From NCBI GenBank assembly GCA_963768885.1, contig CAVYJN010000006.1, positions 930,001 through 994,000 of the forward strand: DNA of 64,000 nucleotides, read 5' to 3'. The notes beneath the pieces are model-generated. The model was not told the origin of the DNA, searched no databases, and was given only the letters and a program-made list of their open reading frames with translations. Of the stretch, positions 51,283-61,908 are shown one piece after another (the first letter of the stretch is position 1; every line of letters starts with the position of its first letter). A program made the translations under genes and the position numbers. This DNA comes from DASRIA01 sp963768885 (GTDB lineage Bacteria > Actinomycetota > Thermoleophilia > Solirubrobacterales > JBBDJG01).

Positions 51283-53493
51283 ATGGCCACCGAGGCCCCA
51301 TCCCCGCCCCGCGCCTTCGGGAGCGGCGAGCCGCAGGCGCGGGACGCGCTGCTGGCCGCCCCCGTGTGGTCGCCACGGCCGCGCCTGCTGAGCGCCCCGG
51401 TCACCGCGCTGGAAGGGGTCGGACCCGCCGCGGCGCGCAACCTCGCGAAGCTCGGCGTCGAGACCGTCGGCGACCTGCTCGGCCATCTCCCCTTCGACCA
51501 CCGCGACTACGAGCGCACGCGGACCGTCGCCGAGCTCGCGATCGGGGAGGAGGCCACGATCTCCGTGCGCGTGCGCAGCTGCCGGGTGCGCCCCACGCGC
51601 CGCCGCCGCCTCACGATCCTCGAGTGCCAGGTCGCCGACGACACCGGGCCGCTGAAGGCGGTGTGGTTCAACCAGGCCTACCTCGCGGACCAGCTCACCG
51701 AGGGCGCCGCCGTGCTGCTGCGCGGTCGCCTCGACGGCGGTCGCGGCGGGCCGACCTTCCGTGTCGCCGAGCACGAGGTGCAGCGCGGCTCCGAGCAGGG
51801 GCACGGCCGTCACACCACCGGCCTGGTCCCGGTCTACCCGGCGACCGAGGGCCTGTCGGCGCGGCGCATCCGCGAGCTTGCCTGGATGTTGCGCGGCCTC
51901 GAACGGCACGCCGCCGAGCCGCTGCCCGCCGGCCTGCGCGCCCGCGCCGGCCTGGCGGGCGTCGCCGACGCGCTCGCGACCGCGCACTGGCCCTCGGCCG
52001 CGGACGACGTGCCGGTCGCGAGGCGCAGGCTCGCGCTCGAGGAGCTGTTCCTGTTCCAGCTCGCGCTCGTCACGCGCCGCCGCACCCGCCGCGAGGCCGG
52101 TGCCGCGGAGGCGCTCAATCCGCCGGGCGAGCTGGTGAAGGAGTGGATCCGGTCGCTGCCTTTCGAGCCCACCGCGGGCCAGCGCCGCGCGCTCGAGGAG
52201 ATCGACGCCGATCTCGCGAGCGGGCAGCCGATGCAGCGCCTGCTGATGGGCGAGGTCGGGTCCGGGAAGACCGTGGTCGCGCTCTACGCGATGCTGCGGG
52301 TCGCCGAATCCGGCATGCAGGCGGCGTTGATGGCGCCCACCGAGACCCTCGCCGAGCAGCACTTCCTGACGATCCAGAGCCTGATCGGCGAGGGTCTGTT
52401 CGCCGGCGTGGAGGCGACGAGGATGGGGCCGCCGGTCGGCCTCCTGACGGGATCGACCTCGGCGCGCGAGCGCGCCGAGGTGCTCGAGCGGCTGCGCACC
52501 GGCGAGCTGCGCCTGCTGGTCGGCACGCACGCGCTGATCCAGGACGCCGTCGAGTTCGACCGCCTCGCGCTCGCCGTCGTCGACGAGCAGCACCGCTTCG
52601 GCGTGCGCCAGCGCGCGGCGCTCGACCGCAAGGCACGTGGCGAGCTTTCTCCCCATCTCCTGCACCTGACCGCCACGCCGATCCCGCGCACCCTGTCGCT
52701 CACCCTCTACGGCGACCTCGACACGACGGCTCTGCGCGAGCTTCCGCGCGGCCGGCGCCCGGTGAAGACATGGGTGGTTCCGGAGCACAAGCGCGACGGC
52801 GCCTACGAGTTCATCCGGCAGCGCCTGCGCGAGGGGCGCCAGTGCTTCGTCGTCTGCCCGCTCGTCGAGGAGTCCGAGGCGCTCCAGGCGCGGGCCGCGA
52901 CGGCGGAGGCGAAGCGCCTCGCCGCCGGGGAGTTCGCCGCGTTCGAGGTCGCGGTCATGCACGGCCAGATGCACGCCCGCGACAAGCGCGCGGCGATGGC
53001 ACGCTTCGCGTCCGGCGAGGTGGACGTGCTGGTGGCGACGAGCGTGATCGAGGTCGGCATAGACGTGCCGAACGCCTGCGTGATCGTGATCGAGGAGGCC
53101 GATCGCTACGGGATCTCGCAGCTGCACCAGCTGCGCGGCCGGGTCGGCCGCGGCGAGCACGAGTCCTACTGCCTGTTGTTCTCCGACGCGCGCTCCGAGC
53201 TGTCGTCGCGCCGGCTCGAGGCGGTGGCGTCCGAGCGCGACGGCTTCCGCCTCGCGGAGGTCGACCTGTCCCTGCGCGGGGAGGGCGACGTGCTGGGCAC
53301 GCGCCAGCACGGGCTCCCGGAGTTCCGGGTAGCGCGCCTGCCCGAGGACCTCGAGCTGCTCGAGCTGGCACGCGAGTGGTCGATTCGCCTGCTCGCGGCC
53401 GACCCGCAGCTCGCCGACCCCGAGCACGGCGTGCTCAAGTGGGTGCTCGACCGGCGCTTCGGCGCGCTCGAGGCCGAGCCGATCGCGGCCTAG
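51283..53493 (+). CDS. recG: ATP-dependent DNA helicase RecG
   Basis: Fork-reversal and junction helicase. 736 residues. N-terminal wedge/OB domain: GVGPAAARNLAKLGVETVGD and DLLGHLPFDHRDYERT. Helicase motifs: LLMGEVGSGKTVVAL (about 320), MAPTETLAEQH, VVDEQHRFGVRQR (about 432), HLTATPIPRTLSLTLYGDLD, the C-terminal MHGQMHARDKRAAM, and the TRG motif region QLHQLRGRVGRGEHESYCLL. Full length. Followed after two bases by rsmD. Confidence 0.96.
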   Translation: MATEAPSPPRAFGSGEPQARDALLAAPVWSPRPRLLSAPVTALEGVGPAAARNLAKLGVETVGDLLGHLPFDHRDYERTRTVAELAIGEEATISVRVRSCRVRPTRRRRLTILECQVADDTGPLKAVWFNQAYLADQLTEGAAVLLRGRLDGGRGGPTFRVAEHEVQRGSEQGHGRHTTGLVPVYPATEGLSARRIRELAWMLRGLERHAAEPLPAGLRARAGLAGVADALATAHWPSAADDVPVARRRLALEELFLFQLALVTRRRTRREAGAAEALNPPGELVKEWIRSLPFEPTAGQRRALEEIDADLASGQPMQRLLMGEVGSGKTVVALYAMLRVAESGMQAALMAPTETLAEQHFLTIQSLIGEGLFAGVEATRMGPPVGLLTGSTSARERAEVLERLRTGELRLLVGTHALIQDAVEFDRLALAVVDEQHRFGVRQRAALDRKARGELSPHLLHLTATPIPRTLSLTLYGDLDTTALRELPRGRRPVKTWVVPEHKRDGAYEFIRQRLREGRQCFVVCPLVEESEALQARAATAEAKRLAAGEFAAFEVAVMHGQMHARDKRAAMARFASGEVDVLVATSVIEVGIDVPNACVIVIEEADRYGISQLHQLRGRVGRGEHESYCLLFSDARSELSSRRLEAVASERDGFRLAEVDLSLRGEGDVLGTRQHGLPEFRVARLPEDLELLELAREWSIRLLAADPQLADPEHGVLKWVLDRRFGALEAEPIAA

Positions 53494-53495
53494 AT

Positions 53496-54035
53496 ATGTC
53501 TTTGAGGGTCGTCGCGGGCGAGTACGGCGGCCGCCGGCTGGCGGCGCCGCGCCGCGCGAGCGCCCGGCCGACCCAGGACCGGGTGCGCGAAGCGCTCTTC
53601 AGCGTGCTGGGCCCACTCGGGGGCGTGCGGGTGCTCGACCTGTTCGCGGGCTCCGGGGCGCTCGGCATCGAGGCGCTCTCGCGTGGCGCGCGGGAGGCCA
53701 CCTTCGTCGACTCGGACGCTGCGGCGGCGCGGGTCGTGCGCCAGAACCTCGAGCGGATCGGGGTGGAGGGGGCGCGCGTGTTCCGCGCCGATGCCCTCTC
53801 GTTCCTGCGTGGGGCCGCGCGGCACGGCGATCGCTGGGACTTGGTCCTCTGCGACCCGCCCTATAGACTCGCGCACCGCCTCGGGGCGACGCTCGGGCCG
53901 CTTTTGGGCCCGGTGCTCGAGCCCGGGGGCCGCATCGTGTGCGAGAGCTCTGTCAAAGACCCCATGCGCCTGGACCTGCCGCTCCTCGACGAGCGGCGAT
54001 ACGGCGACACCCGGATCGCCGTCCACACCATCTGA
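53496..54035 (+). CDS. rsmD: 16S rRNA (guanine-966-N2)-methyltransferase
   Basis: 179 residues from ATG 53496. RVVAGEYGGRRLAAP at the start, RPTQDRVREALFSVLG, SAM-binding VRVLDLFAGSGALGIEALSR, and the catalytic DLVLCDPPYRLAHRL (the DPPY motif of N6/N2 methyltransferases). Followed one base later by coaD, the usual pair. Confidence 0.95.
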   Translation: MSLRVVAGEYGGRRLAAPRRASARPTQDRVREALFSVLGPLGGVRVLDLFAGSGALGIEALSRGAREATFVDSDAAAARVVRQNLERIGVEGARVFRADALSFLRGAARHGDRWDLVLCDPPYRLAHRLGATLGPLLGPVLEPGGRIVCESSVKDPMRLDLPLLDERRYGDTRIAVHTI

Positions 54036-54036
54036 G

Positions 54037-54543
54037 ATGGCTCTCGACGGGCGCATAGCGGTCTGTCCCGGGTCCTACGACCCGGTCACGAACGGCCACA
54101 TCGACATCATCGAGCGCGCCTCGCACATCTTCGACAAGGTCATCGTCGGAGTGGTGGACCAGCCGCTGCGAAAGTCGCAGACCCTCTTCACGGCCCAGGA
54201 GCGCAAGGCTTTTCTCCTGCAAGCCACGGAAAAACTGCCCAACGTCGAGATCGAGGTCTTTGATACGCTCCTCGTCGATTTTGCCCGCAAGCACGGTGCT
54301 CGCTCGCTGGTCAAGGGCCTCAGGGCCATCTCGGACTTCGAGTACGAGTTCGAGATGAACCAGCTGAACCGGAAACTGGCCGACGACATCGAAAGCGTGT
54401 ACCTGATGGCTTCTCCTCAGTACAGCTTCCTTCGCTCCAGCGGCGTGCGGGAGCTGGCGACTTTCGGAGCAGACATCGAGGACCTCGTCCCGGACGGCGT
54501 TGCGGAGGCGCTGCACGAACGCTTGTCAAGGGGCGGCACGTAG
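54037..54543 (+). CDS. coaD: Phosphopantetheine adenylyltransferase
   Basis: Penultimate step of coenzyme A synthesis. 168 residues from ATG 54037: VCPGSYDPVTNGHIDIIERA with the nucleotidyltransferase TNGH at residues 18-21, KGLRAISDFEYEFEMNQLNR, and YSFLRSSGVRELA in place of the usual ISSTxVR motif. Length normal. Confidence 0.96.
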   Translation: MALDGRIAVCPGSYDPVTNGHIDIIERASHIFDKVIVGVVDQPLRKSQTLFTAQERKAFLLQATEKLPNVEIEVFDTLLVDFARKHGARSLVKGLRAISDFEYEFEMNQLNRKLADDIESVYLMASPQYSFLRSSGVRELATFGADIEDLVPDGVAEALHERLSRGGT

Positions 54544-54599
54544 GAGACATTTCGAAGACAAGGACGTAATCTTCCAAAGTCCGGCCTGGAGGCCTCAAA

Positions 54600-55067
54600 G
54601 TGGATGTTCTAGTACTGATAGACAAGCTCGACGATCTGGTGCACAACGCCAAGCCCGTGCCCCTGACCGATCAGGTGCGCGTGGATCGCGAGGAGATCTA
54701 CGACCTGCTCGACCAGATGCGGGCCACGATCCCCGAGGAGATCAAGCAGGCGCGCTGGATCGTGAAGGAGCGCCAGGAGATGCTGGCCGAGGCCAAGCGG
54801 GAGTCCGAGCGCATCCTCAAGGAGGCCCGCGACCAGCAGCAGCGGCTCGTCTCCCAGGAGGAGATCACGCTCCAGGCCGAGCGCGCGGCCGAGGAGATCG
54901 TCGAGGACGCCAACGCGCGGGCGCGTGAGATCCGCCTCGGCGCGGAGGACTACGCCGACGAGATCCTGAACACGCTCGAGGTCAACCTCCAGAAGTTCCT
55001 CGCCGCCGTGCAGCGCGGCCGCGACCGGCTCGCCGGGCGCGACCAAGAGCCCGCCGAAGTCGGCTAG
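54600..55067 (+). CDS. DivIVA-like coiled-coil protein
   Basis: 155 residues from GTG 54600, preceded by a GGAGG Shine-Dalgarno. Nearly all helix: VLVLIDKLDDLVHNAKPVPL at the N-terminus, then long charged heptads (about residues 40-140; for example AEAKRESERILKEARDQQQR and AERAAEEIVEDANARAREIR). No membrane segment. Proteins like this next to coaD in actinobacteria are often auto-annotated as ATPase or ATP synthase b subunit; the sequence better fits a DivIVA/SepIVA-type scaffold of polar growth or division. Exact role unknown. Confidence 0.78.
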   Translation: MDVLVLIDKLDDLVHNAKPVPLTDQVRVDREEIYDLLDQMRATIPEEIKQARWIVKERQEMLAEAKRESERILKEARDQQQRLVSQEEITLQAERAAEEIVEDANARAREIRLGAEDYADEILNTLEVNLQKFLAAVQRGRDRLAGRDQEPAEVG

Positions 55068-55117
55068 GCGCCGGCCTCAGCGTCCGCTAAGATCGGCCTT
55101 CCGAGGGAGGAGTCCGA

Positions 55118-56656
55118 GTGCGGCAAAGTACGCGAGTCCCGCTCGCGATCTGTCTGGTGATCATTGCCGCCCTGCTCGCGGCCGCTCCTGCTGACGCTGC
55201 GTTCCCGGGGCAGAACGGCCGCATCGCGTTCACGCGCCTCCTCCAGTCGAACAGCGCGATCGATATCTACAGTGCCGAGCCGAGCGGCGCCGGGCTGGCG
55301 CGCTTGACATACGACGGGACCAGCGACAACCCCGTCTTCTCGCCGGATGGCGCGCGGCTCGCATTCACCTCAGGGGGAAAGGTCTACATCGCGGACCAGT
55401 ACGCCGGCGACCGCGAGCTGGTCCTCGACATCGGCGTGGGGGCGTTCGGCATGGACTGGTCGCCCGACGGGACGCAGCTCGTCGCCGCCTTCCCCAACTG
55501 CGCGGAGTTCGACTGCGAATCCGACGTCTACGTGTTCGGCACCGACGGCAGCGGCCTGACCAACCTGACCAACTCGCTGCTCTCCGAGCAGAATCCCGCC
55601 TGGTCCCCCGACGGCTCGAAGATCGCGTTCGACTCGTCGTCCGTGGGCGGTCCACAGGACGTCTACACGATGAATCCCGACGGCAGCGGGGCGCTGAACA
55701 TCACGGGAGACCTGGACGCTGGCGCGACTGCGCCCGACTGGTCCCCGGATGCCTCGAAGGTCGCCTTTCAGGTCTCGAGCCTCACCTACGTCGCCAATCC
55801 GGACGGCACCGCAAGGGTGCCGGAGTTCGCCGGGGGCGAGCCGACATGGTCTCCGGACGGCACGCGGTTCGCCTACACGGGCCCGCCAAAGGATCTGAAT
55901 TGCTGCACGGTGGTTCGCGTCACGGGAACCGAGACCGGTTTCCGTGGCCCCCTGGGCTTCGGCCGCAACGCGGACTGGCAGGTGCGCCAGCCGGAGCCTG
56001 TGCCCCCGGCCGGCGGGACGGGATATCCCCGTCCCAAGGGCGCCACCCCGCTGGTCGTGCCCCTGGTGCTCAACTACAACGAGTGCCGGGGCGCCGGCAC
56101 CATGCAGCACGGACCACCGCTGGCCTACCCGTCGTGCGAGCCGGCTCGGACGGGCCTACCCGTCACGGTCGGCACGCCGGACGCCAACGGGCTTCCCGCC
56201 GAAGCCACGGGCTCCGTCCGTTTCAGCACGGTGGTCGGCAACCCGGCCACCCCGGCGGACGAGGCCGACGTGCTGATCCGGGTGCGCCAGGAGGATCTCA
56301 GGAACACCTACGGGAACAACCCTCCGTACTCGGATTACGACGGCACCCTCGTGCTGTTCGTGAACCTGCGCGTCACCGATCGGTGGAATGCCGGGGGCGG
56401 CCCGGACGGATCGGGGACAGTGGTCGACTTCCCCTTGCGTGCGGCGGCTCCGTGCGTCACGACCGCTGGGCCTGAGGGCGGCGCCTGCTCGCTCGAGACG
56501 ACGGTCGACGCGCTCACTCCCGGGTTGGTGCGCGAGCGAGCCCGCACGATCTGGGAGCTCGGCCAGGTGCTGGTCCACTATGCCGGCGGCGACGGGAACC
56601 CCCACACGCTCGAGGACAACAGGCCGCTGCTCGCGCAGGGCCTCTTCGTTCCCTGA
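55118..56656 (+). CDS. Secreted PD40/TolB-like beta-propeller protein
   Basis: 512 residues from GTG 55118, with GGAGG upstream and TAAGAT (a -10-like box) before that. Signal peptide: VPLAICLVIIAALLAAAPADAAFPG, cleavage near residue 28. At least five PD40 repeats follow, each with a WSPDG or FSPDG turn (for example PVFSPDGARLAFTS, MDWSPDGTQLVAAF, PAWSPDGSKIAFDS). From about residue 300 a different beta-rich C-terminal domain appears, with GTGYPRPKGATPLVVPLVLN, MQHGPPLAYPSC and VRVRQEDLRNTYG. This second domain is shared with the gene at 57180. Function unknown; probably an exported binding or sensing protein. Confidence 0.8.
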   Translation: MRQSTRVPLAICLVIIAALLAAAPADAAFPGQNGRIAFTRLLQSNSAIDIYSAEPSGAGLARLTYDGTSDNPVFSPDGARLAFTSGGKVYIADQYAGDRELVLDIGVGAFGMDWSPDGTQLVAAFPNCAEFDCESDVYVFGTDGSGLTNLTNSLLSEQNPAWSPDGSKIAFDSSSVGGPQDVYTMNPDGSGALNITGDLDAGATAPDWSPDASKVAFQVSSLTYVANPDGTARVPEFAGGEPTWSPDGTRFAYTGPPKDLNCCTVVRVTGTETGFRGPLGFGRNADWQVRQPEPVPPAGGTGYPRPKGATPLVVPLVLNYNECRGAGTMQHGPPLAYPSCEPARTGLPVTVGTPDANGLPAEATGSVRFSTVVGNPATPADEADVLIRVRQEDLRNTYGNNPPYSDYDGTLVLFVNLRVTDRWNAGGGPDGSGTVVDFPLRAAAPCVTTAGPEGGACSLETTVDALTPGLVRERARTIWELGQVLVHYAGGDGNPHTLEDNRPLLAQGLFVP

Positions 56657-56666
56657 CCGTGACGCC

Positions 56667-56695
56667 TTGTTCCGGCGGCTCGCGCCGGGTATGTA
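56667..56695 (+). promoter_or_regulatory. Putative promoter of the SnoaL-like gene
   Basis: TTGTTC (56667-56672), 17 bases, TATGTA (56690-56695); the start codon at 56725 follows with a GAGGGGG Shine-Dalgarno. Confidence 0.4.
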
Positions 56696-56724
56696 TGACG
56701 TCCACACCGACGTGAGGGGGCCGC

Positions 56725-57152
56725 ATGGGTAACGCGCAGACCGTTCAAGGGATCTACGGTAGGCATTCGGGAAGGGGGACGTTCCCGCGATCCTCGAGTG
56801 CATGGCCGAGGGAGTCGAATGGGAGCAGTGGGAGGAGTCGAACACGGGCCAGGACGCGGAAGTGCCGTGGCTCGCGCGCCGCTCTGGTGTGTCCGGAGTG
56901 GCCGGGTTCCTCGAGGCGGTCGCCACGAACCTCGAGTTCCACAGCTTCGAGCCGCGGAACCTCATGGAGGGGGGCGACCAGGTCGCGGCCACGCTCAGGA
57001 TCGACGCCACCGTCATCCCGACCGGCGAGCGTTTCCAGGACGAGGAGATCCACCTCTGGACCTTCGATGACGCCGGCAAGGTGATCGGCATGCGCCACTA
57101 CCTCGACACCGCGAAGCACATCAAGGCCGCGACGGGCTCACCGGCGGGGTGA
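56725..57152 (+). CDS. SnoaL/NTF2-like protein, frameshifted near N-terminus
   Basis: Starts at ATG 56725 with GNAQTVQGIY; two extra bases at about 56759 (GGT in place of G) break the frame. Corrected, it continues EAFGKGDVPAILECMAEGVE, then WEESNTGQDAEVPWLARRSG and IHLWTFDDAGKVIGMRHYLD. About 142 residues, the usual SnoaL-like fold. It lies between two paralogous beta-propeller genes. Function unknown. Confidence 0.72.
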
Positions 57153-57179
57153 CCTGAGGCAGGGGCCGGGGGTGACCCG

Positions 57180-58694
57180 TTGCGGGTGCTCATCGTCATC
57201 GCGGCTTGCGCGGCCATCTGTCTGGCCGGAACCGCGGCCGTCGCCGATGCCGCCTTCCCGGGCGACAACGGCCGCATCGCCTACACCCGCACGCTGGACA
57301 GCGGGGCGAGCGACCTCTTCAGCGTCGAGCCGAGCGGCTTCGCCGAGATCCGCCTCACGCACGACGGCCAGAGCGACAACGGGGCCTTCTCGCCCGACGG
57401 CGCGCGATTCGCGTACTCCTCCGGAACCGCGATCCACATCGCCGACCAATACGGCAACGATCCCGAGCTCGTGCTCGACACCGGTGTGGGAGTGGGGGAG
57501 ATCGACTGGTCGCCGGACGGCACGCAGCTGGTCGCGTCGATCATGAACTGCGCCGAGTTCGACTGCGAGTACGACATCTACGTCGTGGGCACCGACGGCT
57601 CCGGCCTCACGAACCTCACCGGCACCGCTCTTCTCGGAGAACAACCCGTCGTGGTCACCCGACGGATCGAAGATCGCGTTCGACGCGGCCGTGGCCGGCG
57701 AGGAGGACGTCTACACGATCAATCCCGACGGCACCGGGCTCGAGAACCTCACGCTCGCGGAGCCGGCGGAGTCGGCGCGTGAGCCGGACTGGTCTCCGGA
57801 TGGCTCGAGGATCGTGTTCACCTACTTCGGGACGAGCAGCCGGACCATGAGCCCGGACGGCACCGGTCAGGTCGCGGGCGGGGCCGGGACCGCGTCGGCG
57901 TGGTCGCCCGACGGGACCGCGTTCACCTCGAACACGCACGTGCAGTCGACCCTTGTCCAGGGCGGGTCGTCCGGCCGGCCGGGCAGCGTCCACGATCCGG
58001 ACTGGCAGGTTCGCCCCGCGCAGCCGGATCCCGGCACCGGCGGGCAGCGGGTATCCCCGCCCGAAGGGCGCGACGCCGTTCGACGTACCGCTCGTGAGCG
58101 CGTTCCATCCGTGTCCCTTCTCGAGCCAGCCCAACACCCAGCACGGACCGCCGCTCGCGTACCCGTCCTGTTCGCCGCCGCGGCGCGCCGGTCCCTTCGG
58201 CGCGGTGTTCGGCACGCCCGACTCGAACGGATACGTCGCCGAGGGCAGGGGGAACGCGCGCTTCCACGCGATCCTCGGCGTCCCGGCGACTCCGGAGGAC
58301 GAGGCGGACGTGGGCATCAACGTCTCGCTGACCGATGTCCACGCATTCGCGCCCAGCGTCGGGCACCCGGACTTTCCGGGCAATCTCCTGCTCGAGGCTC
58401 GCCTTCAGGTCACCGACAGGTGGAACAGCGGCGGTACGGACGGCTCCGCCACGATGGCCGAGTTCCCGCTGCGGGTCGCGGTGCCCTGCACCGAGACGCC
58501 GGACGACCCGGTCGGGAGCAACTGCGGCATCGTCGACCACCGCCGACGCCCTGACGGCCGGCTTCGTGCGCGAGGGCAAGCGCGCGGTGTGGCAGATGGG
58601 CGCCGTGGTGCTGTCGACCGAGGGGCTCGACTTGGACCCATACGCGATCGCCGACAACAAGCGCTCGTTCACCGGCGGGGTGTTCGTCCCCTGA
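57180..58694 (+). CDS. Secreted PD40/TolB-like beta-propeller protein, paralogue, three frameshifts
   Basis: Same architecture as the protein at 55118: signal peptide (VLIVIAACAAICLAGTAAVADA), then AAFPGDNGRIAYTRTLDS, PD40 repeats (GAFSPDGARFAYSS, IDWSPDGTQLVASI) and the same C-terminal domain (YPRPKGATPFDVPLV, QHGPPLAYPSC). Extra bases at about 57631, 58041 and 58540 break the frame; each junction can be placed by comparison with the paralogue (for example SENNPSWSPDG matches SEQNPAWSPDG). Corrected length about 503 residues, ending RSFTGGVFVP. TTG 57180 or GTG 57186 start. Whether it is a decaying copy or three sequence errors is open; the bias to extra bases favours errors. Confidence 0.75.
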
Positions 58695-58731
58695 TGTGAC
58701 GGGCCGCACAGGGCCGCCCGGACCCACCTAC

Positions 58732-58737
58732 TAGCAT
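58732..58737 (+). promoter_or_regulatory. -10 box of the ABC exporter operon (leaderless type)
   Basis: TAGCAT ends six bases before GTG 58744; no space for a Shine-Dalgarno. Confidence 0.5.
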
Positions 58738-58743
58738 TCCGCC

Positions 58744-59729
<986 letters not shown>

Positions 59730-59733
<4 letters not shown>

Positions 59734-60557
59734 CGACCGAGGCGGCGCGACTGCGGGCGCATCCGACGGCGTCCGCGCGGCTCGCGACGGAGGCGCGCGT
59801 GGTCGCGGCGCTCGGGCGGCGCTCCGTCAAGCAGGCCTTCCGCCGGCCGCAGTTCCTCGCCCCGATCCTGATCTTCCCGACGCTCTTCCTCGCCGTCAAC
59901 ACGGGCGGCGCGGGCCGCGCGGTCGACCTGCCGCAGTTCCCGCCGGTGCACGGGTTCCTCGACTTCCAGCTCGCCGGCGCGATGCTGCAGTCGACGATGC
60001 TCGCCGGCGTGAGCGCGGCGATCGCGCTCGCGCTCGACATGGAGATGGGGTTCATCGACCGGCTGGTCGCGGCGCCGATCTCGCGCTGGTCCTTCGTGCT
60101 CGGGCGGCTCAGCGCGACCGGCGTGCTGGGCCTGATCTCCGGACTGTGGTTCCTGTCGATCGGGCTGATCTTCGGCGCCCACATCGCCGCCGGGCCCGCG
60201 GGTGCGCTGGTCGTGCTCGCGCTCGTCGTGCTGAACGCGATGGCGTTCGGGACGATCGGGGCGGCGATCGCCCTCAACTCCGGATCGGCGAGCGTCGCGC
60301 AGGGGATCTTCCCGCTCGTGTTCGTGATCCTCTTCCTGTCGAGCGCGTTCTTCCCGAAGAACCTGCTGATGGAGCCGGCGAAGACGATCGCCGAGTGGAA
60401 CCCGATGAGCCTGATCGCCGACGGCCTGCGCGATCCGATCATCAGCAACCTGACGCTCGATGAGACGCTCAAGGGCCTGGGCGGGATCGCGATCGTCGCG
60501 ACGATCGGGGTGCTGCTGTGCGCGCTCGGGCTGCGCCGGAGGATCCGGAACGCATGA
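59730..60557 (+). CDS. ABC-2 type permease (DrrB-like), first
   Basis: 275 residues from GTG 59730 with six membrane helices, for example LAPILIFPTLFLAVNTGG and LIFGAHIAAGPAGALVVLAL. Contains the ABC-2 features MEMGFIDRLVAAPISRWSFV and the Pro/Asn-rich EWNPMSLIADGLRDPI near the C-terminus. Overlaps the second permease start (ATGA). Confidence 0.88.
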
Positions 60558-61328
60558 CCTCCGCGTCGCTCGAGGCACGCATGACATGGGCGCTGATGCG
60601 GCGCGGGCTGAACGAGCTCGCGCGCGTCCCGATGGCCGCTGTGCCCGGCGTGCTCGCGCCGACGATCTTCATGTGCGGTCTGGCGGCCGTGTTCGGGAGC
60701 CTCACGCTGCTTCCGGGCTTCACGACCGACAAGTACCTCGAGTTCATCCTGCCGGTCGGGTTCCTGCAGGGCGCCGGATTCACGGGCGCCGCGACCGGGG
60801 TGAACCTCGCGCGCGACATCGAGCAGGGGTGGTTCGACCGGCTGCTGGTCTCGCCCACGCCGCGCGGCGTGCTGCTCGCCGGCACCGTGCTGTCGGCGAG
60901 CCTGCGCGTGATGCTGCCGATCACGCTGCTGCTCGTCGTCGGCATGTCGCTCGGCGTCGACTTCCCCGGACTCGGACGGCCTCCTGATCGCGGTGTTCTG
61001 CGCGGCGGTCTTCGCGGCCTTCGCGGCGTGCTACGGGGTCGTGCTCGCGCTCAAGTTCCGCACCCAGGCGGCCGCGCCGCTGATGCAGGCCGGGGTCTTC
61101 ATGGCCGTGCTGTTCACGACCGCCTATGCGCCGCAGGAGCTGCTGACCGGCTGGCTCGAGGTGGTGGCCAGGCTCAACCCGGTCACCCTGGTGCTCGAGA
61201 CGATGCGGCAGGGCTTCGTCGGCGGCGTCACGTGGGCCGACACCTGGCCGGGCCTCGTCGCGCTCGCCGGCATCGGACTGGTCGTGGTCACGCTCGCGAT
61301 GCGCGGGCTGCGGCGCTCCGGCCAGTAG
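60554..61328 (+). CDS. ABC-2 type permease (DrrB-like), second, frameshifted
   Basis: Starts at ATG 60554. Reads IFMCGLAAVFGSLTLLPGF and RDIEQGWFDRLLVSPTPRGV, then an extra base at about 60975 (ctcggacgg) breaks the frame. The rest continues LLIAVFCAAVFAAFAACYG, AVLFTTAYAPQELLTGWLE and VARLNPVTLVLETMRQGFVG to 61328. Corrected length about 257 residues with six helices. Forms a heterodimer with the first permease. Confidence 0.85.
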
Positions 61329-61355
61329 CGCTCCAGGCCGCCACGGGGCCGTGGC

Positions 61356-61361
61356 TAACAT
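61356..61361 (+). promoter_or_regulatory. -10 box of yceD (leaderless type)
   Basis: TAACAT ends seven bases before ATG 61369, which favours 61369 over the in-frame starts at 61351 and 61360. Confidence 0.45.
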
Positions 61362-61368
61362 GATCCGC

Positions 61369-61888
61369 ATGCCCCAGCGCGCGGATCTGATCGATCTGGA
61401 GTCGCTCCATCTGCGCCCCGGCGAGGGGCGCACGATCGACGCGCGGGTGCGCGTCGACCCGCTCGAGCTGGCGGGCCAGCCGTACCCCGTGGACGGGAGG
61501 CGCCGTCGACACCCGGCTCGACATCTCGCGCACGATCTCCGGTTATGCGATGAGGCTTCGCTTCGAGGCGCCGATGACCGGCGCATGCATGCGGTGCATG
61601 GCGGACGCGCGGCCGGTGGTGGGCGTCGACGCCCGCGAGGTCGACCAGCCCGGCGACGCCGAGGAGCTTCACAGCCCCTACCTCGAGAGCGGCCTGCTCG
61701 ACATCGTCGCCTGGGCGCGGGACGCGCTCGTGCTCGCGCTGCCGGCCCAGATCGTCTGCCGCGAGGAGTGCCTCGGGCTGTGCCCGGTCTGCGGCGAGAA
61801 CCTGAACGAGTCCGACCCGCAGGCGCACCGCCACGAGGCGACGGGCGATCCTCGCTGGTCGAAGCTGCGCGATCTGAAGCTCGGGTAG
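61369..61888 (+). CDS. yceD: YceD/DUF177 family protein, frameshifted
   Basis: Associated with 23S rRNA or L32 biogenesis and usually next to rpmF. From ATG 61369 it reads RADLIDLESLHLRPGEGRTI up to LAGQPYPVDG; an extra base at about 61497 (ggg) breaks the frame, then LDISRTISGYAMRLRFEA, MTGACMRCMADARPV and VCREECLGLCPVCGENLNE follow, with zinc-type cysteine pairs. Ends at TAG 61888. Corrected length about 172 residues. The neighbour rpmF lies about 1.25 kb away because an LtrA gene intervenes. Confidence 0.85.
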
Positions 61889-61908
61889 GCGCCTGGGAAG
61901 ATGCGGTC

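Noticed and set aside
50737..53427. 896-codon open frame opposite recG
   Set aside because: Shadow of the recG coding sequence; low-complexity composition and no domain resemblance.
54600..55067. ATP synthase b subunit or ATPase
   Set aside because: No membrane anchor and no Walker motif; the sequence is a soluble coiled coil of the DivIVA-like kind.
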